DNA of 64,000 nucleotides from Butyrivibrio proteoclasticus P6B7. Its GTDB lineage: Bacteria > Bacillota > Clostridia > Lachnospirales > Lachnospiraceae. The stretch is from contig NZ_JHWL01000010.1 in assembly GCF_000622085.1 (NCBI RefSeq), forward strand, positions 1-64,000, written 5' to 3'. The position numbers and the translations under genes were made by a program. Below are positions 26,928 through 34,789 of the stretch, piece by piece (within the stretch, counting starts at the first letter, position 1; every line of letters begins with the position of its first letter). Under the pieces are notes generated by a model, which was not told where the DNA came from, searched no databases, and saw only the letters and a program-made list of their open reading frames with translations.

Positions 26928-29081
26928 TTACTCCTCATCTTTATAGTAGCGCGCTTCGCGTTTCTCGGCGATTTTCCTGCCTATCTTTTTGAAGATATTC
27001 TCTTTATTCTGCTCCTCTTCCTCACCTACGTCCAAAGAACTGATGATGGCATCAGCAGAATTCTTAGGAATAAGAGTTGTAAGAAGCTTAACACAAAGGT
27101 GATTGCGCTCCTGGACACTGAGCTTATCGCTTTCAAGGTTAAACTCAATGTTAGGATCACCAGTATTAAATATCATGGAATCATCTGAAATCCACTCACC
27201 ATTAACCGGGTGAATTCCCACATCAGTCACGTTGTCAGATAACAGTTCCCCATTCCATGTAGCTCTGACAATGGTTACAAGACATGGTGCAAACGCAGGA
27301 TCTATGCGGACCACCTTGCAATCTGATGTTACACGTATATCCAGACTTACAGTATTCTTCTCATCATACTGCTCCTCTGGGAAAATGGAATCATCCTCTG
27401 AATAGCCATTGCCCTCATCCAGATAAATCTGAATGCAGTCATCAGGTCTTGCTCCAGCGGCGGTTCCAGCCATTTCCTTAGGTACGATGACCTTTCTTCC
27501 AAGATCCTTCCAGATCTCAACCAGTGATTTGCGACTTCCTGTCACATACTTCTGGAATGCATATTCCTCATCAAGAAGCACCTTGATGTCATCCTCAGAA
27601 AGACCAAGCTTATTGTAAATAGCTGATGGATCGTACTTTTCCCTCTTTCTGTCCTCTAATCTGTAGCAGTAAAGAGCTCTCCAAAGCTGTTCCTTGGCAG
27701 GAATGCATTTACCATAGGTCCACTCATAATCTATTATAGTCCAAATAGGGCCATTGACCATAATATTTGAAAAGATAAGGTCATAATCAGATACAGGATA
27801 TTCTTCCTTGTACTTGATTCTCTTAAGATACTCGCTGATCAGGGCATCGAAGGAATCCATGTCGTCCTTATCGATGCACTCATCAAGAAGTGAAGCCAAA
27901 GGCACGCCATTGACAAAAGAGAAAATGGCACAGCCCTCATTCTCATCAACCTGACAGTCGTTGATCTCCAAGTCGCCGCCTCTGTACTTCTCAATAAGGC
28001 CAGCGTAGGCATCTCTCATTCCAAAGACATGCTCTTTTGCCGCCTCTGTAAGAGGGAACTTCTTAATGACCTTGCGGCCAGTTCTGCTGATGGCGATATC
28101 AGTTCTAATCTTGAACTCATCAACTCTGTCGTTACTGTATTTACTGTAGATAGTATCAAAACCAGGTCCTAAGATAACCTCAAAGGAGTTGGCAAAATCC
28201 TGATACATGCCATCCTTAACCAGGTCCTCATAGGCATGCTTCTCATTAAAGAGAACCATTCTGTCCCTGTCAAAATTCCTTACATTATCCTGAAGCTCTC
28301 CAAACTTAGGAAGATAATCATCTGAGTGTAAAAGAGTCATCAGCTTATAATCAGGATATGGATAGTAGAAGTGATAGTCGTTCATACCACACTTCTTGAA
28401 GATATTGATAAGACCGTTTCTGGTAAAGGTCTTAGCTACGCTGTCTGTGGTGTATCCCTCGATACCTGAGAAATATGTTCCAAGATGATCCTCAGCACAG
28501 CCTGCAAAATACTTAAGTCCCAGTCTGTTCTCGATGGCAATAACGATTCTACCGCCCTTTTTAAGGTGACGGCCCAGCATCTTAAGGAACTTCTCGTATG
28601 GATTGTCAGTGCCAATGTAGCCCTGGCCATACTCAAATACACCGATCAAAAAGATATAATCAAAATCCCTTGGAAGATCAGGCTCAATATCCCTGAAGTT
28701 ACCCACATGGATAGTAATGTTGTCAAACTCCTGATTCCTTGTGGCATTGATCTCAGAACGTCTTCTGGAAAGATCGCAGGCAACAACCTCTTTAGCCTTG
28801 GTGGCAAGCATGCCTGTGATGGCGCCGCAACCAGAGCCTACCTCCAATACCTTGGCATTTGGGTCCATTGGGATCCACTCAACGATATTGGCTCTCTGCT
28901 CAGAAAGATGATAGAGAATAGGCCAGCTGCCTCTTTCTTCGATGATCTGACCAAACTCTTCTTTTTTATGATTCTTAACAATTTCAAGAAGGTCGTTCTC
29001 AACAGCTCCGTCGCTGTAGAGATCCACACCTGAATAGTGCTTGAAATTGAGGGTTACATTACCAATCTTGCTATCCTGCAT
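26928..29081 (-). CDS. Methyltransferase-kinase fusion, WbdD-like chain terminator candidate
   Basis: 717 residues. An N-terminal class I SAM methyltransferase (about 75-260) has AKVLEVGSGCGAITGMLA and YIFLIGVFEYG. A protein-kinase/APH-like domain (about 300-500) shows a beta-3 lysine region RKVIKKFPL, hinge FSFVNGVPLASLL, catalytic loop DYDLIFSNIMV (D-x4-N) and IIDYEW in place of DFG. A beta-rich domain (about 575-680) and a charged C-terminus follow. In E. coli O9a, WbdD joins a methyltransferase and kinase to cap O-antigen and stop elongation. Here the gene abuts Wzt, whose C-terminal domain could read the cap. Unlike WbdD, I see no long coiled-coil ruler. The cap chemistry is inferred. 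Confidence 0.82.
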   Translation of the reverse strand: MQDSKIGNVTLNFKHYSGVDLYSDGAVENDLLEIVKNHKKEEFGQIIEERGSWPILYHLSEQRANIVEWIPMDPNAKVLEVGSGCGAITGMLATKAKEVVACDLSRRRSEINATRNQEFDNITIHVGNFRDIEPDLPRDFDYIFLIGVFEYGQGYIGTDNPYEKFLKMLGRHLKKGGRIVIAIENRLGLKYFAGCAEDHLGTYFSGIEGYTTDSVAKTFTRNGLINIFKKCGMNDYHFYYPYPDYKLMTLLHSDDYLPKFGELQDNVRNFDRDRMVLFNEKHAYEDLVKDGMYQDFANSFEVILGPGFDTIYSKYSNDRVDEFKIRTDIAISRTGRKVIKKFPLTEAAKEHVFGMRDAYAGLIEKYRGGDLEINDCQVDENEGCAIFSFVNGVPLASLLDECIDKDDMDSFDALISEYLKRIKYKEEYPVSDYDLIFSNIMVNGPIWTIIDYEWTYGKCIPAKEQLWRALYCYRLEDRKREKYDPSAIYNKLGLSEDDIKVLLDEEYAFQKYVTGSRKSLVEIWKDLGRKVIVPKEMAGTAAGARPDDCIQIYLDEGNGYSEDDSIFPEEQYDEKNTVSLDIRVTSDCKVVRIDPAFAPCLVTIVRATWNGELLSDNVTDVGIHPVNGEWISDDSMIFNTGDPNIEFNLESDKLSVQERNHLCVKLLTTLIPKNSADAIISSLDVGEEEEQNKENIFKKIGRKIAEKREARYYKDEE

Positions 29082-29106
29082 ATTTCGTACCTCAAATCGG
29101 TCTTAA

Positions 29107-30435
29107 TTATGTCGCATCTACCACCTTACAGGTAGAATTCATGTCGTAATATCCAACTGTGTTCTTGTCAGAAACAACAGTTACATTCAAAGCGTCATAG
29201 AGTCTGTGGTATACAGTAAAGTCATTCTGCTCAAAGCCTGTTACACCAAAGCTAAGGAGATACTCACCTCCCTGAAGTGACATCTTCTGGGTAAAAGAAA
29301 TATCTTTTACCTCTCCAGCCTTAACCGGCTCAAGGAATGCCTTCTCCACCATGGAATTAGTTCCGGTGATCTCTATGCCCATTATATTCTTAATGGTCAT
29401 GGCAAATATTGGAGCTGCCACATCCTTCTTAAACTCAACTCTCATGTGAACAGTGAAGTCAGTGCCCTTAATGATTGAGTTGGTGCGAACATCATTACTG
29501 TCTGTCACATAAACCTCTGTGATAGCAGCAGAGCCATCGCCATACTCAAGAGCCTGTGGATTGTCACCAACAATTGACTGCTCTTCATCACTCTTTTTCT
29601 CAAGCTTGTCTGTAGACTTCTTATCAGCCTTGGCCGCAGCCTCTCTGATATCGTCGTCATCAAGAAGATTGTCGATATCGCTTGAAGGAAGAGGATACTG
29701 TCCCACAAGAACCTGCTTGTAGATATCGATCATCTTCTTAGGTGTACCCTCGCCAAGGAGAACACCCTGGTTTAAAAGAACTGCTCTGTCACAGTACTTA
29801 CTGATGCTGGACAGGTCGTGGGATACGAAGAGGATAGTCTTACCCTGCTTCTTGAACTCTTCAAACTTGTGATAACACTTAGCCTGGAAGAATACATCAC
29901 CTACAGAAAGAGCTTCATCTACAATAAGGATCTCTGGATCGATATTGATAGCAACAGCGAAAGCAAGTCTTACGAACATACCACTTGAGTAGGTCTTAAC
30001 AGGCTGATAAACGTAGTCTCCGATATCAGCAAACTCAAGGATTGCATCAAGTCTCTTGGTGATCTCTTCCTCAGAAAAACCGATCATCATACCATTAAGG
30101 TAGATGTTGTCGATTCCGTTGTACTCCATGTTAAAGCCAGCGCCCAGCTCAAGAAGAGCTGAAATGTGGCCGTTAACCTCTACTTCGCCAGATGTTGGAG
30201 AAAGAACTCCTGTAATGATCTTAAGGATTGTGGACTTACCAGAACCATTGGTTCCGATGATACCTACTGTCTCGCCCTTTCTTACCGTAAGAGAAACGTT
30301 GTTGAGAGCCTTGTGCTCCTTGAACTTTTTCTTACCGGAAAGGCCAAGGGAATCCTTAAGTCTGTCCATTGGCTTGTCATATAATTTATAGGTTTTAACC
30401 AGGTCTTTTACCTGAATTGCTACATCCTTATCCAT
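29107..30435 (-). CDS. wzt: Polysaccharide ABC exporter ATPase with carbohydrate-binding C-domain
   Basis: 442 residues. The nucleotide-binding domain (about 1-245) has Walker A GTNGSGKST, signature YSSGMFVRLAFAVA, Walker B EILIVDEAL and the switch histidine in VSHDLSS. After an acidic linker (about 250-295) comes a Wzt-type beta-sandwich (about 300-440: YGDGSAAITEVYV, GGEYLLSFGVTG). In O-antigen systems such a domain binds the finished, capped glycan before export. That pairs logically with the adjacent methyltransferase-kinase. It forms the exporter with the permease at 30468-31469. Confidence 0.93.
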   Translation of the reverse strand: MDKDVAIQVKDLVKTYKLYDKPMDRLKDSLGLSGKKKFKEHKALNNVSLTVRKGETVGIIGTNGSGKSTILKIITGVLSPTSGEVEVNGHISALLELGAGFNMEYNGIDNIYLNGMMIGFSEEEITKRLDAILEFADIGDYVYQPVKTYSSGMFVRLAFAVAINIDPEILIVDEALSVGDVFFQAKCYHKFEEFKKQGKTILFVSHDLSSISKYCDRAVLLNQGVLLGEGTPKKMIDIYKQVLVGQYPLPSSDIDNLLDDDDIREAAAKADKKSTDKLEKKSDEEQSIVGDNPQALEYGDGSAAITEVYVTDSNDVRTNSIIKGTDFTVHMRVEFKKDVAAPIFAMTIKNIMGIEITGTNSMVEKAFLEPVKAGEVKDISFTQKMSLQGGEYLLSFGVTGFEQNDFTVYHRLYDALNVTVVSDKNTVGYYDMNSTCKVVDAT

Positions 30436-30467
30436 TGAAATTAAAGGTTATTCCTTTCTCCTGTAAA

Positions 30468-31469
30468 TCACAGTATATCGGCAAAGTGTGGCTTACTTCT
30501 CTTAAAGATAAGTGCTCCGATACAGAACATTGTCACCACGAAGAGCCAGAAATATGTGGATGAATAGAAGTGTTCAAAGAACCATGTATCGCCGTAAACA
30601 GCGTTTCTATAGCCCTCGACAATATATGTCGTAGGAATGAGCTTAACTATCCACTTGTACTTATCAGGAATAATTGCAATATTCCAAAGAATAGGTGTTG
30701 CCCACTGGAAAAGCTGAAGTCCGATAGAGATGATCTGAAGAAGATCTCTAAAGAACACAACAATTGCGCAGGTCGCATAGCTTATGGACAATACCAGAAT
30801 GAATTCACAGCCCATGTAATAAATGATCTGAAGCCAGTAAATATTTGGATAATAACCGTAGATACAAGCAATTACCAAAAGAACTCCAATAAAGAAAACA
30901 TGGATAAACATGGCTGCTATGATCTTGATGATCGGAAGAATACTGATCTTGAAAAGAACTTTCTTAACAAGATAGTTGTACTCAAGAAGTGAAGTTGTGC
31001 CGTTGGTGAGAGCTTCTGCAAAGAAGAACCATGGCACAAGACCAGCTGTAAGGAACAGTACGTAAGGAACCTCAACGCCTCCGGACACAGCCTGAGCCTT
31101 AGCTGTAAATACTACGTCAAAGACGATATAGTACATGCAGACAGTTACAACAGGCTGAGCCAAAGCCCAGAAAACACCCATGTAGGAGCCTGCATATCTC
31201 TTTTTAAAATCGTTAACTGCAAGTCTCTTGATAAGCTTTCTTGAATGGAAAAGCTCCACAGGAAGGACCATTAAACGGTCGTACCAAAAGAAGACCAGGA
31301 TACAGCTGACACCTATAAGGGTACAGCCACAGATCTTTTTGAGCATCTCTGTATGCTGGTCTGCAAGCGGATTGTTATGTAAGACTTGTAGTAGCGCAAG
31401 TGTAAACGCCAATACATAGAAAATGCCCAAGCCTGCTTGCTTGGGAAGTTTTCTTAACCCTTTATTCAA
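30468..31469 (-). CDS. wzm: Polysaccharide ABC exporter permease
   Basis: 333 residues, an ABC-2 type permease for undecaprenyl-linked glycan. The ABC-2 core (about 90-330) starts at KKRYAGSYMGVFWALAQPVV and has six hydrophobic segments. An extra N-terminal region (about 12-70) adds two helices (GLGIFYVLAFTLALLQVL and CTLIGVSCILVFFWY) not usual in Wzm. The start is a TTG at 31469 overlapping the rfbC stop (TTGA); GGGGAGG lies upstream at a long spacing of about 12 nt. No better start was found, so expression may depend on coupling to rfbC. Confidence 0.9.
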   Translation of the reverse strand: MNKGLRKLPKQAGLGIFYVLAFTLALLQVLHNNPLADQHTEMLKKICGCTLIGVSCILVFFWYDRLMVLPVELFHSRKLIKRLAVNDFKKRYAGSYMGVFWALAQPVVTVCMYYIVFDVVFTAKAQAVSGGVEVPYVLFLTAGLVPWFFFAEALTNGTTSLLEYNYLVKKVLFKISILPIIKIIAAMFIHVFFIGVLLVIACIYGYYPNIYWLQIIYYMGCEFILVLSISYATCAIVVFFRDLLQIISIGLQLFQWATPILWNIAIIPDKYKWIVKLIPTTYIVEGYRNAVYGDTWFFEHFYSSTYFWLFVVTMFCIGALIFKRSKPHFADIL

Positions 31470-32011
31470 AACTCTTTAATTCCTCCCCATTTGGTATCCC
31501 TATCTGAGAAGATAAGTTCAACACCCTCCTGAAGTGGCCATTCAACTCCGATGTCTGGATCATTCCAGAGAAGTCCGCCCTCATCATTAGGATGATAGAA
31601 ATCAGAGCACTTATATGCAAACTCTGCATAATCAGAAAGAACTAAGAATCCATGAGCAAATCCCTTTGGAATAAAGAACTGCTTCTTGTTCTCAGCTGTA
31701 AGAACAACGCCGTACCACTTTCCAAAAGTCTTGGATTCCTTTCTAAGATCTACAGCAACGTCAAATACTTCACCGTTAATACAACGAACAAGCTTATCCT
31801 GAGGATGCTCCTTCTGGAAGTGAAGGCCTCTTAATACGCCTCTCTTACTTGCTGACTGATTATCCTGAACAAACTCAACGTCAATTCCAGCCTCTACAAA
31901 ATCCTTCTTGTTATAAGTCTCTACAAAATATCCTCTGGCATCGCCAAAAACCTGTGGTGTTATAACCTTAAGTCCTTCAATTTCGCATGTTTCAACTGTA
32001 ATCTTACCCAT
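31466..32011 (-). CDS. rfbC: dTDP-4-dehydrorhamnose 3,5-epimerase
   Basis: Third enzyme of dTDP-L-rhamnose synthesis. It has 181 residues from the ATG at 32011 (GGAGA 7 nt upstream), the usual size; an open frame further upstream overlaps another gene and is not real. The cupin core shows FVQDNQSAS, VLRGLHFQ with the catalytic histidine, GEVFDVAVDLRK and IPKGFAHGFLVL. It is coupled to the Wzm gene by a 4-bp overlap. Together with RfbA and RfbB it points to rhamnose in the exported polymer. Confidence 0.95.
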   Translation of the reverse strand: MGKITVETCEIEGLKVITPQVFGDARGYFVETYNKKDFVEAGIDVEFVQDNQSASKRGVLRGLHFQKEHPQDKLVRCINGEVFDVAVDLRKESKTFGKWYGVVLTAENKKQFFIPKGFAHGFLVLSDYAEFAYKCSDFYHPNDEGGLLWNDPDIGVEWPLQEGVELIFSDRDTKWGGIKEF

Positions 32012-32033
32012 TGTATTTCTCCATTTGTATATT

Positions 32034-32543
32034 TTAATTTCCTGATGGTGGTGTTCCCACTGAAGTTCCTGGAAGTGTTCCTGTAGGCTCCTTGCCTGGA
32101 ACATCCCCTCCTGGAGGAACGTCTGCTCCTGAACTGTTGGCAGAAGTAAACTCTCCTGCTCCGTTAGGATTGTAAAGCTGGCCCTGAACTGCCATGCCTG
32201 TCCCGTCCTGATCCTCAGAGGAAGCATCACTGGAAGCATCGCTGCTACCATCAGAACCTGATGAGTTCTTCTTGATAACAACGACTGCTGGAATGCTCTC
32301 TAATTCATCGAAGAATTCCTCATCGTACATAAATGCATTGAGGTCGTCTCCGATCTGCTCACCAGCCATAACTCCATCTCCGCTCATGTAAGATGCAGCT
32401 GTGGCAGGATTTCCTGACTTATCATTCCCCTTACCAAATAAGCCGTTTATCTTGTCTGCGTTAGTCGCATAGACAATGACAAATACCAGAATTATTGCGC
32501 TGATAATTGTCAGTAGTGCCATTCTGAAAACTTTAACGTCCAT
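32034..32543 (-). CDS. Membrane-anchored low-complexity protein, unknown function
   Basis: 169 residues, unrecognised. A single N-terminal helix (ALLTIISAIILVFVIVYA) is followed by an extracellular or lumenal segment with a short folded patch (about 45-92, EFFDELESIPAVVVIKK). A Ser/Asp-rich stretch (DGSSDASSDASSEDQDG) and a Gly/Pro/Thr-rich tail (PGTSVGTPPSGN) follow. It lies between rfbC and rfbA with short gaps, so it is co-transcribed with rhamnose genes although it is clearly not one of those enzymes. It might be an envelope accessory of the exporter or an O-glycosylated stalk; nothing in the sequence decides this. Confidence 0.7.
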   Translation of the reverse strand: MDVKVFRMALLTIISAIILVFVIVYATNADKINGLFGKGNDKSGNPATAASYMSGDGVMAGEQIGDDLNAFMYDEEFFDELESIPAVVVIKKNSSGSDGSSDASSDASSEDQDGTGMAVQGQLYNPNGAGEFTSANSSGADVPPGGDVPGKEPTGTLPGTSVGTPPSGN

Positions 32544-32616
32544 AGATCATCCCCCTTGGAATTCCAGAATGTATTTCATCTGACCAAACCTGTCAGATTG
32601 TGTTCAAATCAAATGA

Positions 32617-33486
32617 TTACAGGCCCTCGGCTACTTCCTTGAGGTACTTACCATAATCAGTCTTCATGAGAGGCTCAGCAAGCTTAAGAAGCTGCTCCTT
32701 ATCGATGAATCCTCTCTTGTAAGCAATCTCCTCGATGCAGGAAATATAAAGACCCTGTCTCTTCTGGAAAGCGCATACAAAGTCAGATGCATCAAGAAGA
32801 GAATCGTGGTTACCTGTATCAAGCCAAGCAAAACCTCTGCCCATAGTCTCAACACGGAGCTCGCCTCTTCTGAGGTACTCGTTGTTGATACTTGTGATCT
32901 CGATCTCGCCTCTTGCAGATGGCTTAACGTTGGCAGCAATATCAACTACCTGATTGTCATAGAAGTAAAGACCTGGAACTGCATAGTTGCTCTTTGGATG
33001 CTCAGGCTTCTCTTCAATGCTGATAGCCTTACCATTCTCATCAAACTCAACTACGCCATAAGCTCTAGGATCTCTTACATAATAACCAAAGATTGTAGCG
33101 CCCTTATCTCTTGCAGCCACTTCTCTAAGAAGCTTAGAAAAGCTCTGACCGTAAAAGATATTGTCTCCAAGAACAAGAGCTACAGAATCGCTTCCGATGA
33201 ACTTAGCGCCGATGATGAATGCATCAGCAAGTCCTCTTGGCTGATCCTGAACTGCGTACTCAAAGTGCATACCAAGCTGCTCACCTGTTCCAAAGAGTTC
33301 CTCAAACATAGGAAGATCTCTTGGTGTAGAAATAATGAGAACTTCTCTAATACCAGCCAACATAAGAGTTGACAGTGGATAATAGATCATAGGCTTGTCA
33401 TAAACTGGCATCATCTGCTTAGACATCGCACGTGTCAAAGGATAAAGTCTTGTTCCTGAACCGCCTGCTAAAATAATTCCCTTCAT
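32617..33486 (-). CDS. rfbA: Glucose-1-phosphate thymidylyltransferase
   Basis: First step of dTDP-L-rhamnose synthesis, joining dTTP and glucose-1-phosphate. The N-terminal nucleotide loop is [20 protein letters not shown], followed by [40 protein letters not shown] and [16 protein letters not shown]. At 289 residues it is the normal RmlA size. It is 16 bp after rfbB and upstream of the low-complexity protein and rfbC. Confidence 0.97.
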   Translation of the reverse strand: MKGIILAGGSGTRLYPLTRAMSKQMMPVYDKPMIYYPLSTLMLAGIREVLIISTPRDLPMFEELFGTGEQLGMHFEYAVQDQPRGLADAFIIGAKFIGSDSVALVLGDNIFYGQSFSKLLREVAARDKGATIFGYYVRDPRAYGVVEFDENGKAISIEEKPEHPKSNYAVPGLYFYDNQVVDIAANVKPSARGEIEITSINNEYLRRGELRVETMGRGFAWLDTGNHDSLLDASDFVCAFQKRQGLYISCIEEIAYKRGFIDKEQLLKLAEPLMKTDYGKYLKEVAEGL

Positions 33487-33502
33487 TGATAGTTCTCCTT
33501 AA

Positions 33503-34588
33503 TTACTTATTTGCGTACATCTTCTCATAGTACTTTTCATAATCACCGGATGTAACATTCTTCATCCAGTCCATATTGTTGAAGTACCACTTGATTGTCT
33601 TACGGATACCCTCTTTGAACATTGTCTCAGGTTCCCAACCAATTTCTGACTTAATCTTATCAGGAGCGATAGCGTAACGTCTGTCGTGACCCTTTCTATC
33701 TGCTACATACTTAATAAGATCGTATGAAAGGTGTGCTTTTCTTGGATCTGAGTCATCAAGCTCTTCTCTAAGAACATCGATAATAGTCTTAACGATCTCG
33801 ATGTTCTGCTTCTCATTGTGTCCACCGACATTGTAAGTTTCAAAGAGTCTACCTTTTTCCTGAACCATGTCGATAGCCTTAGCGTGATCTTCTACAAAGA
33901 GCCAGTCACGAACATTCTTACCATCACCATAGACAGGGAGATCCTTTCCTGATAAAGCGTTGTTGATAATAAGAGGAATGAGCTTCTCTGGGAACTGGTA
34001 AGGTCCGTAGTTATTAGAGCAGTTAGTGATGTTTGCAGGGAACTTATATGTATCCATATAAGCCTTTACAAGCATATCTGAACTTGCCTTACTTGCTGAA
34101 TATGGGCTGTGAGGATCGTATGGTGTATCCTCATAGAAATATGCATTAGGATCCTCTGGAAGTGATCCATAAACTTCATCTGTAGAAACGTGAAGGAACT
34201 TCTTGCCTTCCTTGAAAGAACCGTCTGGAAGCTCCCATGCCTTCTTAGCTGCGTTAAGCATTGTAGCTGTTCCAAGAACGTTAGTCTGAACGAAAACTTC
34301 TGGGTTGACAATAGATCTGTCAACGTGGCTCTCTGCTGCGAAATGTACAACTCTGTCGATGTCATTCTCTTCAAAGATCTTGTTGATAGCATCTCTGTCG
34401 CAGATATCTGCTCTAACGAATGTATAGTTGTCTCTGTTCTCTACATCCTTAAGGTTCTCAAGATTACCTGCATAAGTAAGTACGTCAACGTTAATGATTC
34501 TAATCTCGTTGTCATACTTCTTAAACATGTAATGTATGTAGTTAGAACCAATAAAGCCAGCTCCACCGGTCACTAAATATGTTCTCAT
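33503..34588 (-). CDS. rfbB: dTDP-glucose 4,6-dehydratase
   Basis: Second step of dTDP-L-rhamnose synthesis, an NAD-dependent extended SDR. It has TGGAGFIGSNYIHYM at the N-terminus, HFAAESHVDRSI, HVSTDEVYGSL, the catalytic YSASKASSDMLV and NCSNNYGPYQFPEKLIPL. Length 361 is slightly above the usual 340-355. It is the first gene after the promoter at 34638-34666, so it heads the rfbB-rfbA-unknown-rfbC-wzm-wzt-methyltransferase run. No rfbD (reductase) is in the window. Confidence 0.97.
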   Translation of the reverse strand: MRTYLVTGGAGFIGSNYIHYMFKKYDNEIRIINVDVLTYAGNLENLKDVENRDNYTFVRADICDRDAINKIFEENDIDRVVHFAAESHVDRSIVNPEVFVQTNVLGTATMLNAAKKAWELPDGSFKEGKKFLHVSTDEVYGSLPEDPNAYFYEDTPYDPHSPYSASKASSDMLVKAYMDTYKFPANITNCSNNYGPYQFPEKLIPLIINNALSGKDLPVYGDGKNVRDWLFVEDHAKAIDMVQEKGRLFETYNVGGHNEKQNIEIVKTIIDVLREELDDSDPRKAHLSYDLIKYVADRKGHDRRYAIAPDKIKSEIGWEPETMFKEGIRKTIKWYFNNMDWMKNVTSGDYEKYYEKMYANK

Positions 34589-34637
34589 TTATATATATCC
34601 CTTTCTTCTTTCATTTTAAGCATACTTTTACCGATAT

Positions 34638-34666
34638 AGTATAACACAAGCACCATAGATAGACAA
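34638..34666 (-). promoter_or_regulatory. Sigma-A promoter of the rfb/exporter operon
   Basis: On the minus strand TTGTCT (34666-34661), 17 bp, TATACT (34643-34638). The start would be near 34631, with a leader of about 43 nt to the rfbB ATG. Confidence 0.65.
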
Positions 34667-34730
34667 AATTATTTCAGTATGTCAGTACTTCTCGGTATTT
34701 GAGGCATTTTTGATGGCATTGTTTTTCCAT

Positions 34731-34771
34731 CTAAAAAGCACATGGCTTTGTGATTTAAAAGCCATGTGCTT
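34731..34771 (-). terminator. Intrinsic terminator of the GH25/Big2 gene
   Basis: On the minus strand AAGCACATGGCTTT pairs with AAAGCCATGTGCTT (14 bp, 7-nt loop), followed by TTTTAG. It lies about 20 bp past the stop of the 1174-residue protein gene, isolating it from the rfb operon. Confidence 0.9.
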
Positions 34772-34789
34772 AAATTTGATTTTAATTCA

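Noticed and set aside
32012..32281. Upstream open extension of the rfbC frame
   Set aside because: It overlaps the 32034-32543 gene in another frame and lacks codon character; the ATG at 32011 has a good ribosome site and gives the family length.
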